Below are positions 34,423 through 45,295 of a stretch of DNA of 64,000 nucleotides, in pieces. The notes beneath the pieces were generated by a model that was not told the DNA's origin, did not search any database, and saw only the letters and a list, made by a program, of their open reading frames with translations. The position numbers and the translations under genes are program-made. Position 1 is the stretch's first letter. Each line of letters begins with the position of its first letter. The stretch is taken from positions 2,542,001 to 2,606,000 of the forward strand of contig OW051495.1 in assembly GCA_932521035.1 (NCBI GenBank), written 5' to 3'. The stretch is from Oscheius dolichura. Taxonomy: Eukaryota; Nematoda; Chromadorea; Rhabditida; Rhabditidae.

Positions 34423-37346
34423 CTAGCCCTCGGCGTTCTTGTGGATCTCGGCCTTCCATTTCACGAGATCCGCGCTGTTTCGAGTCCTCTGGTGTTCTTC
34501 GTCTTCCTCGGGGACAGACATCAACACCTCGGCTACGGGGGAACGACGGGACATCGTCTCGGGAAAAGGGTCGGGGGTCAGGAGGCCTGAATTTCGGGGA
34601 TTGGCCTCCTCCGTCGGGTCGATGAAGTGGTCAAACGGATCGCCATTTGCCTGGAAAATAAGAGATGAAAATACTCTTCAGTTCGGGGTTTAAAGGGACC
34701 AAAACGTATCACTTTTGATACACGGTGTTCCCTCTTAAACGGTATTCCATAGGCCAATTGAGAGCCCCTTCTCCTCCTCCTCTACCCCCTTACCTCAGCC
34801 AGTGGCGTGTCCTGATTCAATGACAATTCCGAGCTGCCCAGTTTCGTCGGCCTCGAGATGGATATCTTCCTGTCCCTGCTGAACTGTCTCTTCAGAGTAT
34901 CCATAATCCCCAGTCGATTTCTCCCGCTCACGAGACTCGTCCGGCTGTCGTACATGTTCGCCCTATTTATCGACACTATAGATATCCCTAAAATATATCC
35001 CTCTCTTTTTTTATAAGGCTACAATAAACCTCTGGGAAGTGGTCGATGCCCCTCGATGTCTCCATCCGCCGCGCAGTTGTCATTCTCATCCAACGTATCC
35101 ACATGAGGCATCATTACTATCTGGTCGCCGGCGGGAATGGTACTGAAATGGGATATAGTCACTTTAAAACAAGGGGGAAACTTACTCGACCACAGCAGCC
35201 GATCCAATTTGAGGATTCAAGGGTTTCAGAGCCGTCTCTGATGAATAAGCCAGGTCGAACTTCTCTGAATTCCAGAAATTGTCACGCGACTGGGCCGGGA
35301 AATCGTTGTAGGCGTCGTCGACCATCGTCAGTCCCACTTGGAGGTTACGGTCGACCAGGAAATTACACTCAAAGTCACTGAAAAAGCCAATGTTTCAGGT
35401 ATAAAGGGAAAAGTTTCGAAAGGACGGGGCAGAACAGAACAAAACCTACTCATCGTCTTCTCCCAGCGGATTCATCAGACTCTCGGCTACTTTCATCCAC
35501 CCAACGTAGAAGATGAATCTAATTTCTCTTGTTTATAAATAGAAAAGAGGAGGCGGCTTACTGTAGCGCGGTCATGAAGAGCGGCACCATATTGAAGGCC
35601 ATACTCTCGTGTTCCGGCTTGCTTCCATCGATGAGGACCGACTGACGGGCTATCAGACTCAAGAAGAAGTAGGACCGGACAGCGAGAAAGACTACTTGCG
35701 GATACTGAAAGAAACGGATTGGATGAGAAACGTTATCCGAGGAACAATAAAGCCCCCTTCTTGACATTAAAATGTCCAATTGAAACTTACAACGAGGGGA
35801 ATTGGAACCCAGTCGAAGTTGCTCAGCTGCGCCAAACCGTCACGGAACAGGGCTATTTGCTGAAAGAAAAAAAATGAAAAGCGGTAGAAAGATCACTGAT
35901 TGAGGGGACGGGGATAGTTGAACGAGGAAGCGGTGGTATTGCGCAGGCCATCTTTTGTATTTGCAATGAAACCTTTCAGTTATACTTCTTGCTTATTTAG
36001 CGAATCTTTCTAAGCATTCGGTTAATTGTATTTCTCATTTGGAAAATCAGCTCTACATGCACAAAATCTTTCAGAAATGGTAGAAAATAACCGAATTCCA
36101 CCATCTTTGCTTTGCTAAACGATGTTTTTCCTCCGTCTTTAGCTATTCTGGGAGAAGAAAAAATTGGAGAACGGGGAAAGAATAACAAAATAATGATCAC
36201 TGGAAGAAAAAAATATATACGAAGTGGCGTGTTCGTTGTTCATTGTCTATGTATTCGGGACGAAACCTTGGATTTCGTCTAATAAAGGGATCAAAAATTT
36301 TTCAGGTATGGTAGAAAATAAGTAATTTCCCCCAGATCTACTAGTCTACATTTAATGTTCCCACCTTGATAACCTCATTGAGCATCAGATCCGCTCCAAT
36401 CTTCCCGGATTGCCTTGCTTCATACAGCAGACTGTAGCACCAGTGGATCGGTATAAAATAACGGCTGTATTTCTGCGGATGGGCGTTGAATTTCTCCAAA
36501 TCTGCTTCCGTCATTATCCCTAAACGTATCGTATCCATTTCTGATGGTTATAAGAGAAACCTGAAGCGACGACGGTCTCCAGAGTGGGGAACCGTCGCCT
36601 GACCTGCATACTGATGTCCCGGAAGAGGAGAACCTGGGTCAGGACCAAGTAGCGGATGACATTTCGACGGTAGATTCGACTCTTCTCGTCTGTACCTCGA
36701 AGATACGTCGACAGGGACAAAGCAGTGCTGAAAATATGGGTATGGACTCATTTCGGCTACAGTAACCCTCCTAGAAACCTGCCAGAGGCTTTCTAGTCTA
36801 TTTTCTCTTATAAAAACGATTCCCAGAATGATTTTTACACAGAAAACTTTCTTTTGGATACGGTAGTTACAGTAATCCCCTCCCAGAAAGGAAACAAAAA
36901 GGAATATAGGGAATAATACGGTAATATGAACCTACTTGTCGATCCATCCGATATTTTTGAAGATGTCATTCCACCGGCCGACAATAATTGTGACAAAGAA
37001 CCCGAGCATGAATGTCAACGGAATATAGTCGAGTTTCTCGTCGAAGAGAGCCGTAAAATCGTCCCAGAACTTCCTTTGCCGGTCGGAAAGGACCCAATCA
37101 CTACGGTAGATAAAGGTGATCAACGAGAACAGCATACTGAACATGAATAATTCCTGAAAAAGATGTACTGAACACCGATCCAAGTAAAACAGTTCTGGAC
37201 ATCAAGTAGTCGACCCGTAACTCGAAAAGATAGGAAAAACTCACGGAAAGAACAGATTTCCAGACGGAGCCGCGCCATCGCATCTGTAGACGAAGGAAGG
37301 CGATGACGGACGTCGACGAGATGTCCAAATTGTAACTGACCGTCAT
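34423..37346 (-). CDS. bestrophin-family chloride channel
   Basis: Homolog of bestrophin anion channels, pentameric and Ca2+-gated by family. The start at 37346 lies five bases after TTTTTCCAG. It opens MTVSYNLDISS and FLRLQMRWRGSVWKSV, the hallmark N-terminus. Then come ELFMFSMLFSLITFIYR, DYIPLTFMLGFFVTIIVGRW (pore-lining helix), DIFKNIGWID, RRNVIRYLVLTQVLLFRDIS, FIPIHWCYSLLYEARQSGKI, FDWVPIPLVYPQVVFLAVRS and VPLFMTALQFIFYVGWMKVA. The conserved acidic Ca-clasp region NPLGEDDDDFECNFLVDRNL follows, and a variable acidic tail ends KAEIHKNAEG. Ten or more exons, most introns 45-70 bp, with one of about 500 bp at 35.86-36.37 kb. All signature segments are present, so it is probably functional. 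Nematodes have many paralogues and I cannot assign one. Confidence 0.94.
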
Positions 37347-40300
37347 CCCGGCTGGAAAAAGTTAGGTTTAAACATGAAAAAGAGGACGGGAAATCGATAG
37401 AGATGATGGCAACTGGGGTGAAATGTGATCTTCTAAACAAGAACAACGCTTGGAGCGAGGGGAGACGAGAGAGGTCAGTAGAAAGCGCTGCAAAAGGGGC
37501 TTGCTCGCTTTTTACTCGCGCAGACGGCACAGCTGGCCACGATTGCGAAAGGGATGAATGGACGGCCAGGCCATGCAAAACGAGAGGGAAAAAGTTCGAA
37601 CTCTAGCCGCTGCAGATCCCTGGGAGTGATATTGACGGGGGTAAAAAACTGGAACTCTAGGTTTCACGCTTCTCTTATGACTGGAACATTGAACGGAATA
37701 AAGAAAGGTAGGCTGTAGGTATGCTGACCATATATCCTAACAAATTAAAGAATTCACCCCCATTCATCCACAAATGAGCATTTGTACAAGATAAAGGAAA
37801 GGGATAAGGCGAAAGAAGAAAGACCGTTGCTGTATTCTCTAGCGATCACAGGGAGACTTCGACGGTAAACACCGTCACGGAAACACCATATACGATCAAC
37901 CAAGCAACGGGGGCAGGCTGTAGATAAGCTAGCCGTAAAACAAAAATAGGCGAAGCTGAGATTCCAAAAATCAACAGGGTGTTAGCAAAATGGGCATAAT
38001 GCTTCCAATTTATTCGGGTCAAAGAACATTGAAATAAAAATTGGGTTCAGCATGGATCAGAAGCAAAGTTTACGGCTAGTGACTGAATAAAGTCTGGTGG
38101 ATTTTGGAGCTCTAAGGGGAAAGGAATGGGACAGTATAATTGAATAGCGACAAAGACAGGAGCATACACTCTTCTGTGGAACTCTGGTAATTTACGACCT
38201 TATGGATGTAAAGAAGCAGAAAAGTTAGGGCCAAAAAGTAGATAAACTGACCATAAAATAAAAAATAATAGGTCAAATACTTAGACTACTTTTACGAAGG
38301 GACAAAGTGATCATATCTCTCTTATGGCCGTGAAAAGAAGCGTAAAAGTGTAATAAAAGCGGCTTCCAAAAACAGGAAGAGCCAGTAGCTGGCCGCGGTC
38401 TTATGGCCTGACCATCTGTCCCCCTCCCCTGACCGGCGTGCCCAGTCCAACCATCGCTATCTCGTAGCTTTTATTAGCCCTGTAATTACGCAGAAGAAGA
38501 CAAAAATCAATACTCCCACGCTGTTTAATCAGCTGTTGATAATGGCGGGAAACGGGGGGAGACAGCCGACGATGACCACGTTGTTTATTCGGGGAGAGGG
38601 AGGCCCCGGGGCACGTGACCAGAAGAGGGACAACAGAGGGAGACGGGAGGAATTTGGGGGCACGAAAAGGACGGGGACTCTGTGTTTATTTGAACACCCG
38701 AGGCCGGAATGTCGACTTTGTACATTTCGAAGGTAAAGATTGAGTATTCGAATTCCCAGATAGATCCTCAAATATTTCAAGTAAAACATAAAATTCAAAT
38801 AATTCACCGGCTCATCAGTAATTCATACACCTCGTCAATTTTGAATTGAAACAACACAGAAAATAGTAGAGCTGATCTTCCATATGTGAAATCTCTATTT
38901 TTAAAATTTAGTCAACTCAGCAATCAGTCTCCTTACAAATAAACTATGCTCATATGCTTCATCCAAAACATAAAAATTGGGAAACTGCTACATTTCTTTA
39001 GTTCAAGTGTGTGATTAGAAGCTCAAGTTTCTCACAAAAAGAGTGTGTCAATGCAAAGCAGACATCAGTAAACCTTTGCCTTCTTTTACCAACAGAAGAT
39101 AATGTGAAAGTTTTCGATGTAGAATTACTGTTCTACCAATTATGGTCGTAAGAAGAGACAATGAAATGCTATTGTCTTCAATAAATACCAATTTGTCAGT
39201 TACGCAGTCGAAATCCTTACGAAAATTAGACTCCTTATCAAGAGATGATCAAATATTTCACACAAAACATAAAATTCAACAAACTCCCCAAATTACAAAG
39301 AGAATGGATAAAAGAAGGGAGCAAATAAGAGCGTCTATTAAATTAAATCAGCTGCGAGGGGGGTCAAGCGCCGAGTCAGAATGCCTTCCTTCCGACAGCT
39401 GTTCTTTGGTTTACGGACAGCTGGATGGCGGACGCCGGAACAAAAAAAGACAATCCAGCCAGAAATGGACCATTTTATGGGCGAAAGGGCGACGGGAAGA
39501 TCATAAGAAAATCGTCTATATTATATACAAATAATAAACACGTTGATATTTCTTTAAATTTCTTATTTTTACAGTTCTTATGTTCTGTGGGCGGGATAAA
39601 CGGCCAGACGATTAGAGGGCATGATTGTCGACACAATGGGTAATAGGAAAGGTAATGGGAAAATGGAGGAAAATGCAAACAGTCTCAAGAGCATTGGCAC
39701 ATGATTGAGAGGGGAGGAAAAAGAGACCGACGGTATGCTTTCTGTGCTATCTGGACAAAACTTGGAACAGCGCATTACCACAAAGGCTAGCAAGGCTTTT
39801 TTAGAGCCAGAGCTGTTTGGGAATGGATTTTTCGTTTTCCTGAACGATTTACATGGACATACACGTTAATTAGGACCGCATAACGGCTACAAATAGCTAT
39901 CGGGAGCAAATTTGGCCCCAAGCTCATGGGGGCGATAGACTCTAGGCAAAAAAGATGGAAGAGAGCTCGGGAAGCGTCCGAATAAGGGTAAGGCGATCCT
40001 TTTATTGTAATAAATGAGCATTTTTGGAAACAAAATATCGTTAGATATGTCGAACATTACAGTGTTTCAAAGAAGAACTCTATAAAGAAACAATGGAACA
40101 TATATCAAAAGTTGAGATCCCAAGAGACGAGGACTAAAGGGACAACGAACCCTAGTTTCCTTTCCCAGAAATAGGTAACATTAGTCGGAGAGGAGGCCCA
40201 ATCATCCGAGCTGTGATGATGACGCAAGGCGCTAAAAATCGCGCCGAGAAAAGCCTCTTCCTCCTCTCCTCCCCCTACGTTTCTTTTCGAGTTGCGGAAG

Positions 40301-41168
40301 ATTCAAAGGAACGATTTTCAAAGCAAAGGGAAACGACCCGTGAAGGGGATGAGAAATACGAGGAGCGTCACCTTTGTCGGGACAAAAGAGGGGCGGCTCT
40401 CCTTGTTTAACACCTAGCGCGGCGAGAGGAGATCGGAAATCTTCTTCTCTCTTTGAAGATGTTTACACAGGAAAAGGGAGGGCCGGCGACTAGGTAAAGG
40501 CGCGGCTCGGTAAGAGGCCAAGAACTGTCGATTGGAAGACAATTTTGAAAGGGTAACATTACGACCACTGTCTGTACCGAACTATTCCCCAGAAGAAGTT
40601 TTAAAAGGGAAAACAAAACAGAAAATAAGAAAGAGAGGAAGAGGAAATCAATTGCTTGACAATAGCGAGCAGGGGGGCCAGCCAGACAGACGGTCGAGCC
40701 GAGCAAAGGGCACAGTGCCGGATGGCCGCCGGTCTGTCCCCTCCGCTACCGGCTCACTCTCTACTCTCGTGTTATTTAGAGAAAGAGAAGCACCTCTAAA
40801 AGCAGCTAAACAAAACAGTGTAAGGTGACAAGACGGGGAGAGGAAGGGAGGCCAGAGACGGAGGACGAGAAGGTGCGAACAGGGGAGATTATCCGAAAGA
40901 CACGTTCAATTAGAGCCATTAGCACCAGGGCTGGATTGGACCGGCCCGACCCCGAATATGACCGGGTTTCCATGGAGTGATACAATAGTCGCTGGGTCTA
41001 CTATACATGTTACATTTTTCCTATTCTGCAGCTTAGTTTAGCCGGTAATTCTTCGGTCGACACAAACACATTCTGCCGTTTCCACTTCGCGCGGCGATTG
41101 ATAACATTGGTTTTCCTTTACCTGTCTTCTGGGTAGACTTCTCTATTCTTTAGAATGCTTAGAACATT
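37347..41168. other. gene-poor stretch
   Basis: No gene recognised. The sequence is purine-rich on the plus strand and carries repeat-like segments. At 37.6-38.4 kb a motif like CTTATGGCCGTGAAAAGAAG recurs. At about 38750 and 39245 two segments match closely (TCAAATATTTCA..AAAACATAAAATTCAA). A 130-codon Lys/Arg/Ser-rich plus-strand frame at 39142-39534 contains one of them and is not convincing. Confidence 0.5.
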
Positions 41169-41360
41169 CTACCAATTTTCGGAGCCTCTTCGTTTTCCAT
41201 AATAAATATGAAGCAATTCTAGAAGAGAATTATCTAATTTGGGGAAATGAATACCTTTCTCTGTGCCATTTTGAAAGTGAAACTTGGAGGAGAGGCGGCG
41301 GACGACTAGCCTGTCCCTCCATGGGAGGAAGTTGCAGACGGCGGTTAGGAGATGATTCAT
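41169..41360 (-). CDS. short F-box-like frame
   Basis: A 63-codon frame from ATG 41360 begins MNHLLTAVCNFLPWRDRLVV and continues RRLSSKFHF. This follows the F-box helix pattern (L..L...FLP..DR....RLSS.F) that recruits Skp1 in SCF ubiquitin ligases. It ends at a stop soon afterwards, so it is either the first exon of a larger gene, a remnant, or chance. A possible donor GTATTC follows TEK, but I found no good next exon. Nematode genomes have very many decaying F-box genes. Confidence 0.3.
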   Translation of the reverse strand: MNHLLTAVCNFLPWRDRLVVRRLSSKFHFQNGTEKGIHFPKLDNSLLELLHIYYGKRRGSENW

Positions 41361-41737
41361 TAGAAACAAACTGTTCTGGCCTTGATCAATAAAGGAAATG
41401 GCTATTCAACATCTCTCATCAGATTGTGGGAGGCTCACTGACCTTATAAGAACTTCGAGAGCTCACGAGAAAGAAGAAGATGTAGAAATAGAGGCACCTG
41501 ATTTGGAAAAGAAGAAATATCTTTTTTTGAGGAACGTAGAAATAAAACTATTATGATTTTCCTTCAGTGCAGTTACTTGAAGACACTGAAAACGATACGA
41601 AAACAACTCAACGGGGGTGTCAAGGTTTATACCCGATTCGATGAACAATAAATAGAACAAAAAAAGACGGAAATTGCACGAAAGAGACTGATCACAAAAT
41701 TCATGTTCTGCTCGTTGTCTTCCTGACTGGCACCTTC

Positions 41738-44363
41738 TCAACACATAATGGGCAGGACGGGATTCGTCTGTGCACAGACAACCATTGGGTTGACATTGCC
41801 CGTAGCCGTCGATATCCACTGGCCATCTTCGCAGACTACCAAGCCATCAGGTAGTGGGACCTGAGCGCACCCAGTTCCCAGGGGGATAAGCTCACTTTCC
41901 TGAACCCCGAGTAAGACCAGAATAAGCCTGCCCTACCTTCAAAGAGACCGTCAGAATGAATCTCCCGTTTACCGAATTACAAACAATGTTTACCGTTATA
42001 CAGCCGGCGGCATCTGAAATAGGAGGACTCAAACTGGGTAAATGGCTGGTGACCTACCCATTCCATAATCGAACGTAGCCATTCCGTCTATGAATCCCGG
42101 AACAACAATCTTCGGTGCCCGTGTTAGGGTCATTCCACAAGTGGAACAACCTAGTGGTGTTGTGGTTGTCGTCGTCGTAGGAGTAGTCGTGGTCCTGAAA
42201 CCGCTTACTTATTCAAAAATTAGATAAAATGACGTTGTTGTGGGAGTTGTGGTGGTAGTGGTGGTTGTCGGAGTCGTTGTGGTCGTCGTGGTAGGAGTTG
42301 TTGTTCTGTAAATTCTCTCCCCTCCCAAAATCTGGCCCCTTACGTAGTTGTAGTAGGTGTTGTTGTCGTTGTGGTAGGAGTTGTTGTCCTGTAACCCCCC
42401 TCTTTTCCCGAGATTTGGTTTTTTTATTACGTGGTTGTAGTAGGGGTTGTGGTCGTTGTTGTCGTCGTGGGAGTCGTAGTCGTCGTAGTGGTCGGAGTTG
42501 TTGTCCTATAACTCTCTTCCTCTTCATAACTGGAATTACTCACGTGGTAGTGCTCGGAGTTGTGGTTGTAGTCGTTGTCGTCGGAGTCGTGGTGGTAGTT
42601 GTCCTGAAACAAGAATGTCAAAGACAGAATGCCCATCTCTACGAAGTAGTAGTGGTAGTCGGTGTAGTGGTGGTGGTTGTAGGTGTGGTGGTCGTGGTAG
42701 TGGTTGGTGTGGTTCTACAAATTATTGGCTGTTATAGAATAAAGCCGTATCTAACGTAGTAGTTGTGGTGGTGGGGGTGGTGGTAGTGGTAGTGGGTGTA
42801 GTTGTCGTCGTTGTAGGAGTTGTAGTCGTTGTTGAGGTCGTCGTTGTGGTCGTCGGAGTAGTTGTGGTGGTCGTCGGGGTAGTTGTCGTCGTTGTGGTGG
42901 GGGTGGTGGTTGTAGTCGTGGTTGGTGTCGTTGTAGTCCTGAAACACTAGGACTTGTCAAGTGGAATCTCTACGTGGTAGTGGTTGGGGTCGTAGTTGTT
43001 GTTGGCATTGTTGTCGTGCTCGTGGTGGTGGGAGTGGTGGTCGTCGTTGTAGGGGTCGTTGTTGTTGTGGAAGTTGTCGTTGTTGTTGGAGTCGTAGTTG
43101 TGGTCGTGGTAGATGTTGTTGTCGTCGTTGGTGTAGTAGTAGTAGTGGACGAGGTCGTGCTCGTTGTTGTAGGGATAGTTGTCGTTGTCGTGGGGGTGGT
43201 GCTTGTTGTAGTTGGAGTCGTCGTAGTGGTCGTCGTAGGAGTTGTAGTAGTCGTCGTGGTAGTTGGAGTGGTTGTCGTCGTCGATGAGGTTGTGCTAGTA
43301 GTCGTGGGAGTGGTTGTCGTCGTGGTTGGTGTTGTAGTAGTAGTGGACGAGGTCGTGCTCGTTGTTGTAGGGGTAGTTGTCGTTGTAGGAGTTGTAGTAC
43401 TTGTCGTGGTAGTTGGAGTGGTTGTAGTCGTGGTTGTAGGGGTTGTGGTCGTTGTAGGAGTCGTAGTAGTGGTCGAGGACGTTGTGCTCGTTGTCGTAGG
43501 GATGGTCGTTGTAGAAGAAGTCGTGCTTGTTGTAGTTGGTGTCGTCACTGTGGTAGTTGGAGTGGTTGTCGTCGTCGATGAAGTTGTGCTAGTGGTCATG
43601 GGAGTTGTTGTCGTCGTGGTTGTAGGAGTCGTAGTAGTGGTCGAAGTCGTTGTACTCGTTGTTGTAGGGGTAGTTGTCGTTGTAGGAGTTGTAGTACTTG
43701 TCGTGGTAGTTGGAGTGGTTGTTGTCGTCGTCGTCGGTGTGGTGGTAGTTGTAGTGGGGGTGGTGGTTGTGGTCGAACTCGACGTGCTAGTTGAAGTGGT
43801 GCTAGTCGTCGTCGGTGTCGTCGTGGTGGTGGTGGTCGTGGGTGTACTGTACCAGATGGGACACAAATATCAGAGGTAACTTACGTTGTAGTTGTTGAAG
43901 TAGTCGTCGTGGTCGGTGTCGTAGTAGTTGTCGTGGTTGGCGAAGTTCTATAAATTCCAAACCGTTCTATAATCAGTGGCCAATCTCACGTAGTAGTAGT
44001 TGTCGGGGTCGTAGTGGTCATCGTGGTTGTTGGAGTAGTCGTGGAGGTCGTTGTGGGACTCGTACTTCTATAAATTCTCTCATAAAATGATTACCGTACC
44101 CCACGTGGTGGTTGTGCTGGTGGTGGTAGTGGGCAGTGTCCTGAAATGTCATTCAAAACAGTCCAATGAGTGCTTACGTCGTCGTACTGGTGGTGGGTGC
44201 CGTAGTGGTGGTCGTGAGGGCGAGGCTAGTCGTGGTTATTCCCTGTGATCTTTAGGAGGGGTACGGATTGAAAGGGGGCGACTCACCCCGTCGAGGCTAC
44301 ACATGTCTGGCAGACGGGAATAATCAGGACCAGGAGAGAACAGAAACGAACGGCGCTAGCCAT
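41738..44363 (-). CDS. secreted Thr-rich mucin-like protein with Cys-rich tail
   Basis: The start at 44363 gives a signal peptide, MASAVRFCSLLVLIIPVCQT. About a dozen small exons plus one of roughly 300 codons (43.86-42.97 kb) then code almost only Thr with Pro and Ser, a dense O-glycosylation substrate. Three final exons code a globular tail with CSTCGMTL, AAGCITVNIVCNSVNGRFIL, TGCAQVPLPDGLVVCEDGQW, VVCAQTNP and LPIMC, stop 41738. The cysteine and hydrophobic spacing (C.T..IVC......L..... ..LVC..G.W......V..C) resembles nematode C6/DUF281-type domains often found with Thr-rich repeats; I am unsure which. The repeat exons I examined begin AAC or GAC after the acceptor and end AC before GTAAG, that is, phase 2 at both ends. 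Likely a cuticle, gut or egg-surface mucin. Confidence 0.8.
42180..44230. repeat. ACN/GTN-rich coding microsatellite-like tract
   Basis: The minus strand is mostly ACN triplets (Thr) with scattered CCN and AGC/TCC. The plus strand therefore shows long Val/Gly-rich frames (up to 301 codons at 42974-43879), which are shadows. Third positions vary freely among all four bases while the amino acid is kept, which argues that the minus strand is the one under selection. Confidence 0.85.
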
Positions 44364-44845
44364 CGAAACACCTTCTGGGCATAGCAATTTGTGTCAATTC
44401 CCGAGTTGAGTGGCTTTTTTCCCGGTCGGCATGAACTGTCAAGTGGCCTTCGTCCATATTGTAGTCGCCGTTTCCGCTCTTTGATGGGCTATGGATAGAA
44501 TAGGGACTACAACTGACGTCTGTAGTTGAAACTATTCGGCGGGCGGTCAAACAACTTACACACAAATTGTCTCTGTCCGTTTATAACTGATTTTCTTGGA
44601 TCCGAAGCCGTCAATAGTCAAAAGAAGAGTAGGGAGGATGAAAAACCTATCTTCTTTTAGCAGCGGTTCATATTCCGCAATTGGCCCTTGATTCCCAATA
44701 ATATCAGAAAATGAGTTCAGTGAGTCTCCCACAATCTGATGAGAGATGCCTCCTCCCCCATATTTAACCGTTGCCCCCAGCAACTCTCAATTAAAGAGGC
44801 CACTTATCACTGCTCCCTCGTCTTATTGTGCCCATCCATCCCCCG
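44364..44845. other. divergent intergenic region
   Basis: Lies between the mucin-like gene (-) and the orphan gene (+). No gene or specific control site was recognised. Confidence 0.4.
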
Positions 44846-45295
44846 ATGGACACCGTCTCCCTCCCCGAGACGGCCAGCTTCGCCTTCCTCGAAAAGAACG
44901 CCATCCCCTTCCGATTCGAGTACATTGAGCAGCTCTGTCGGGCCGAGTGAGTCACTTCCTTCTTTTCTTCGATTCTCTAAACTTTTAATGAATACATAAA
45001 AAGAGAATACCCACTAGCACGAGGTATCAAATAACCAATAAAGTGATACCTTTCCAGACTGGTCCGTAGTCTCCGTCTGCTCGGGCTGTCCCCCGCCCTG
45101 GTCGAGGTCACCTCCTTCTCCGAGATCAAAAATGTTCGTGGCGGTCCGCCCGCCTTCTTCCGAACTTCGACCATCTACAACCAGAGGGGACGGCAATTCG
45201 TCGTCCGGGAGATCCTCACCCAGAAGGTCACACTTTTCTATCACGAAGTCCGAATACATACATCCTCACTTGGAAATTCTTATAAGAAGAGATAA
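44846..45295 (+). CDS. orphan 112-residue protein
   Basis: Two exons, 44846..44946 and 45058..45295, with a GTGAGT donor and TTTCCAG acceptor, give 112 residues in phase. An AATAAA lies six bases after the stop. The protein opens MDTVSLPETASFAFLEKNAI and continues FRFEYIEQLCRAELVRSLRL, ALVEVTSFSEIKNVRGGP, STIYNQRGRQFVVREIL and a basic end, NSYKKR. No signal peptide or membrane helix. I do not recognise a family. Balanced composition, phase-correct splice and polyadenylation signal support a real gene. Confidence 0.55.

Noticed and set aside
42974-43879. 301-codon Val/Gly-rich frame on the plus strand
   Set aside because: It is the reverse complement of the Thr-rich exon of the minus-strand mucin-like gene, whose signal peptide, splice sites and Cys tail are coherent.
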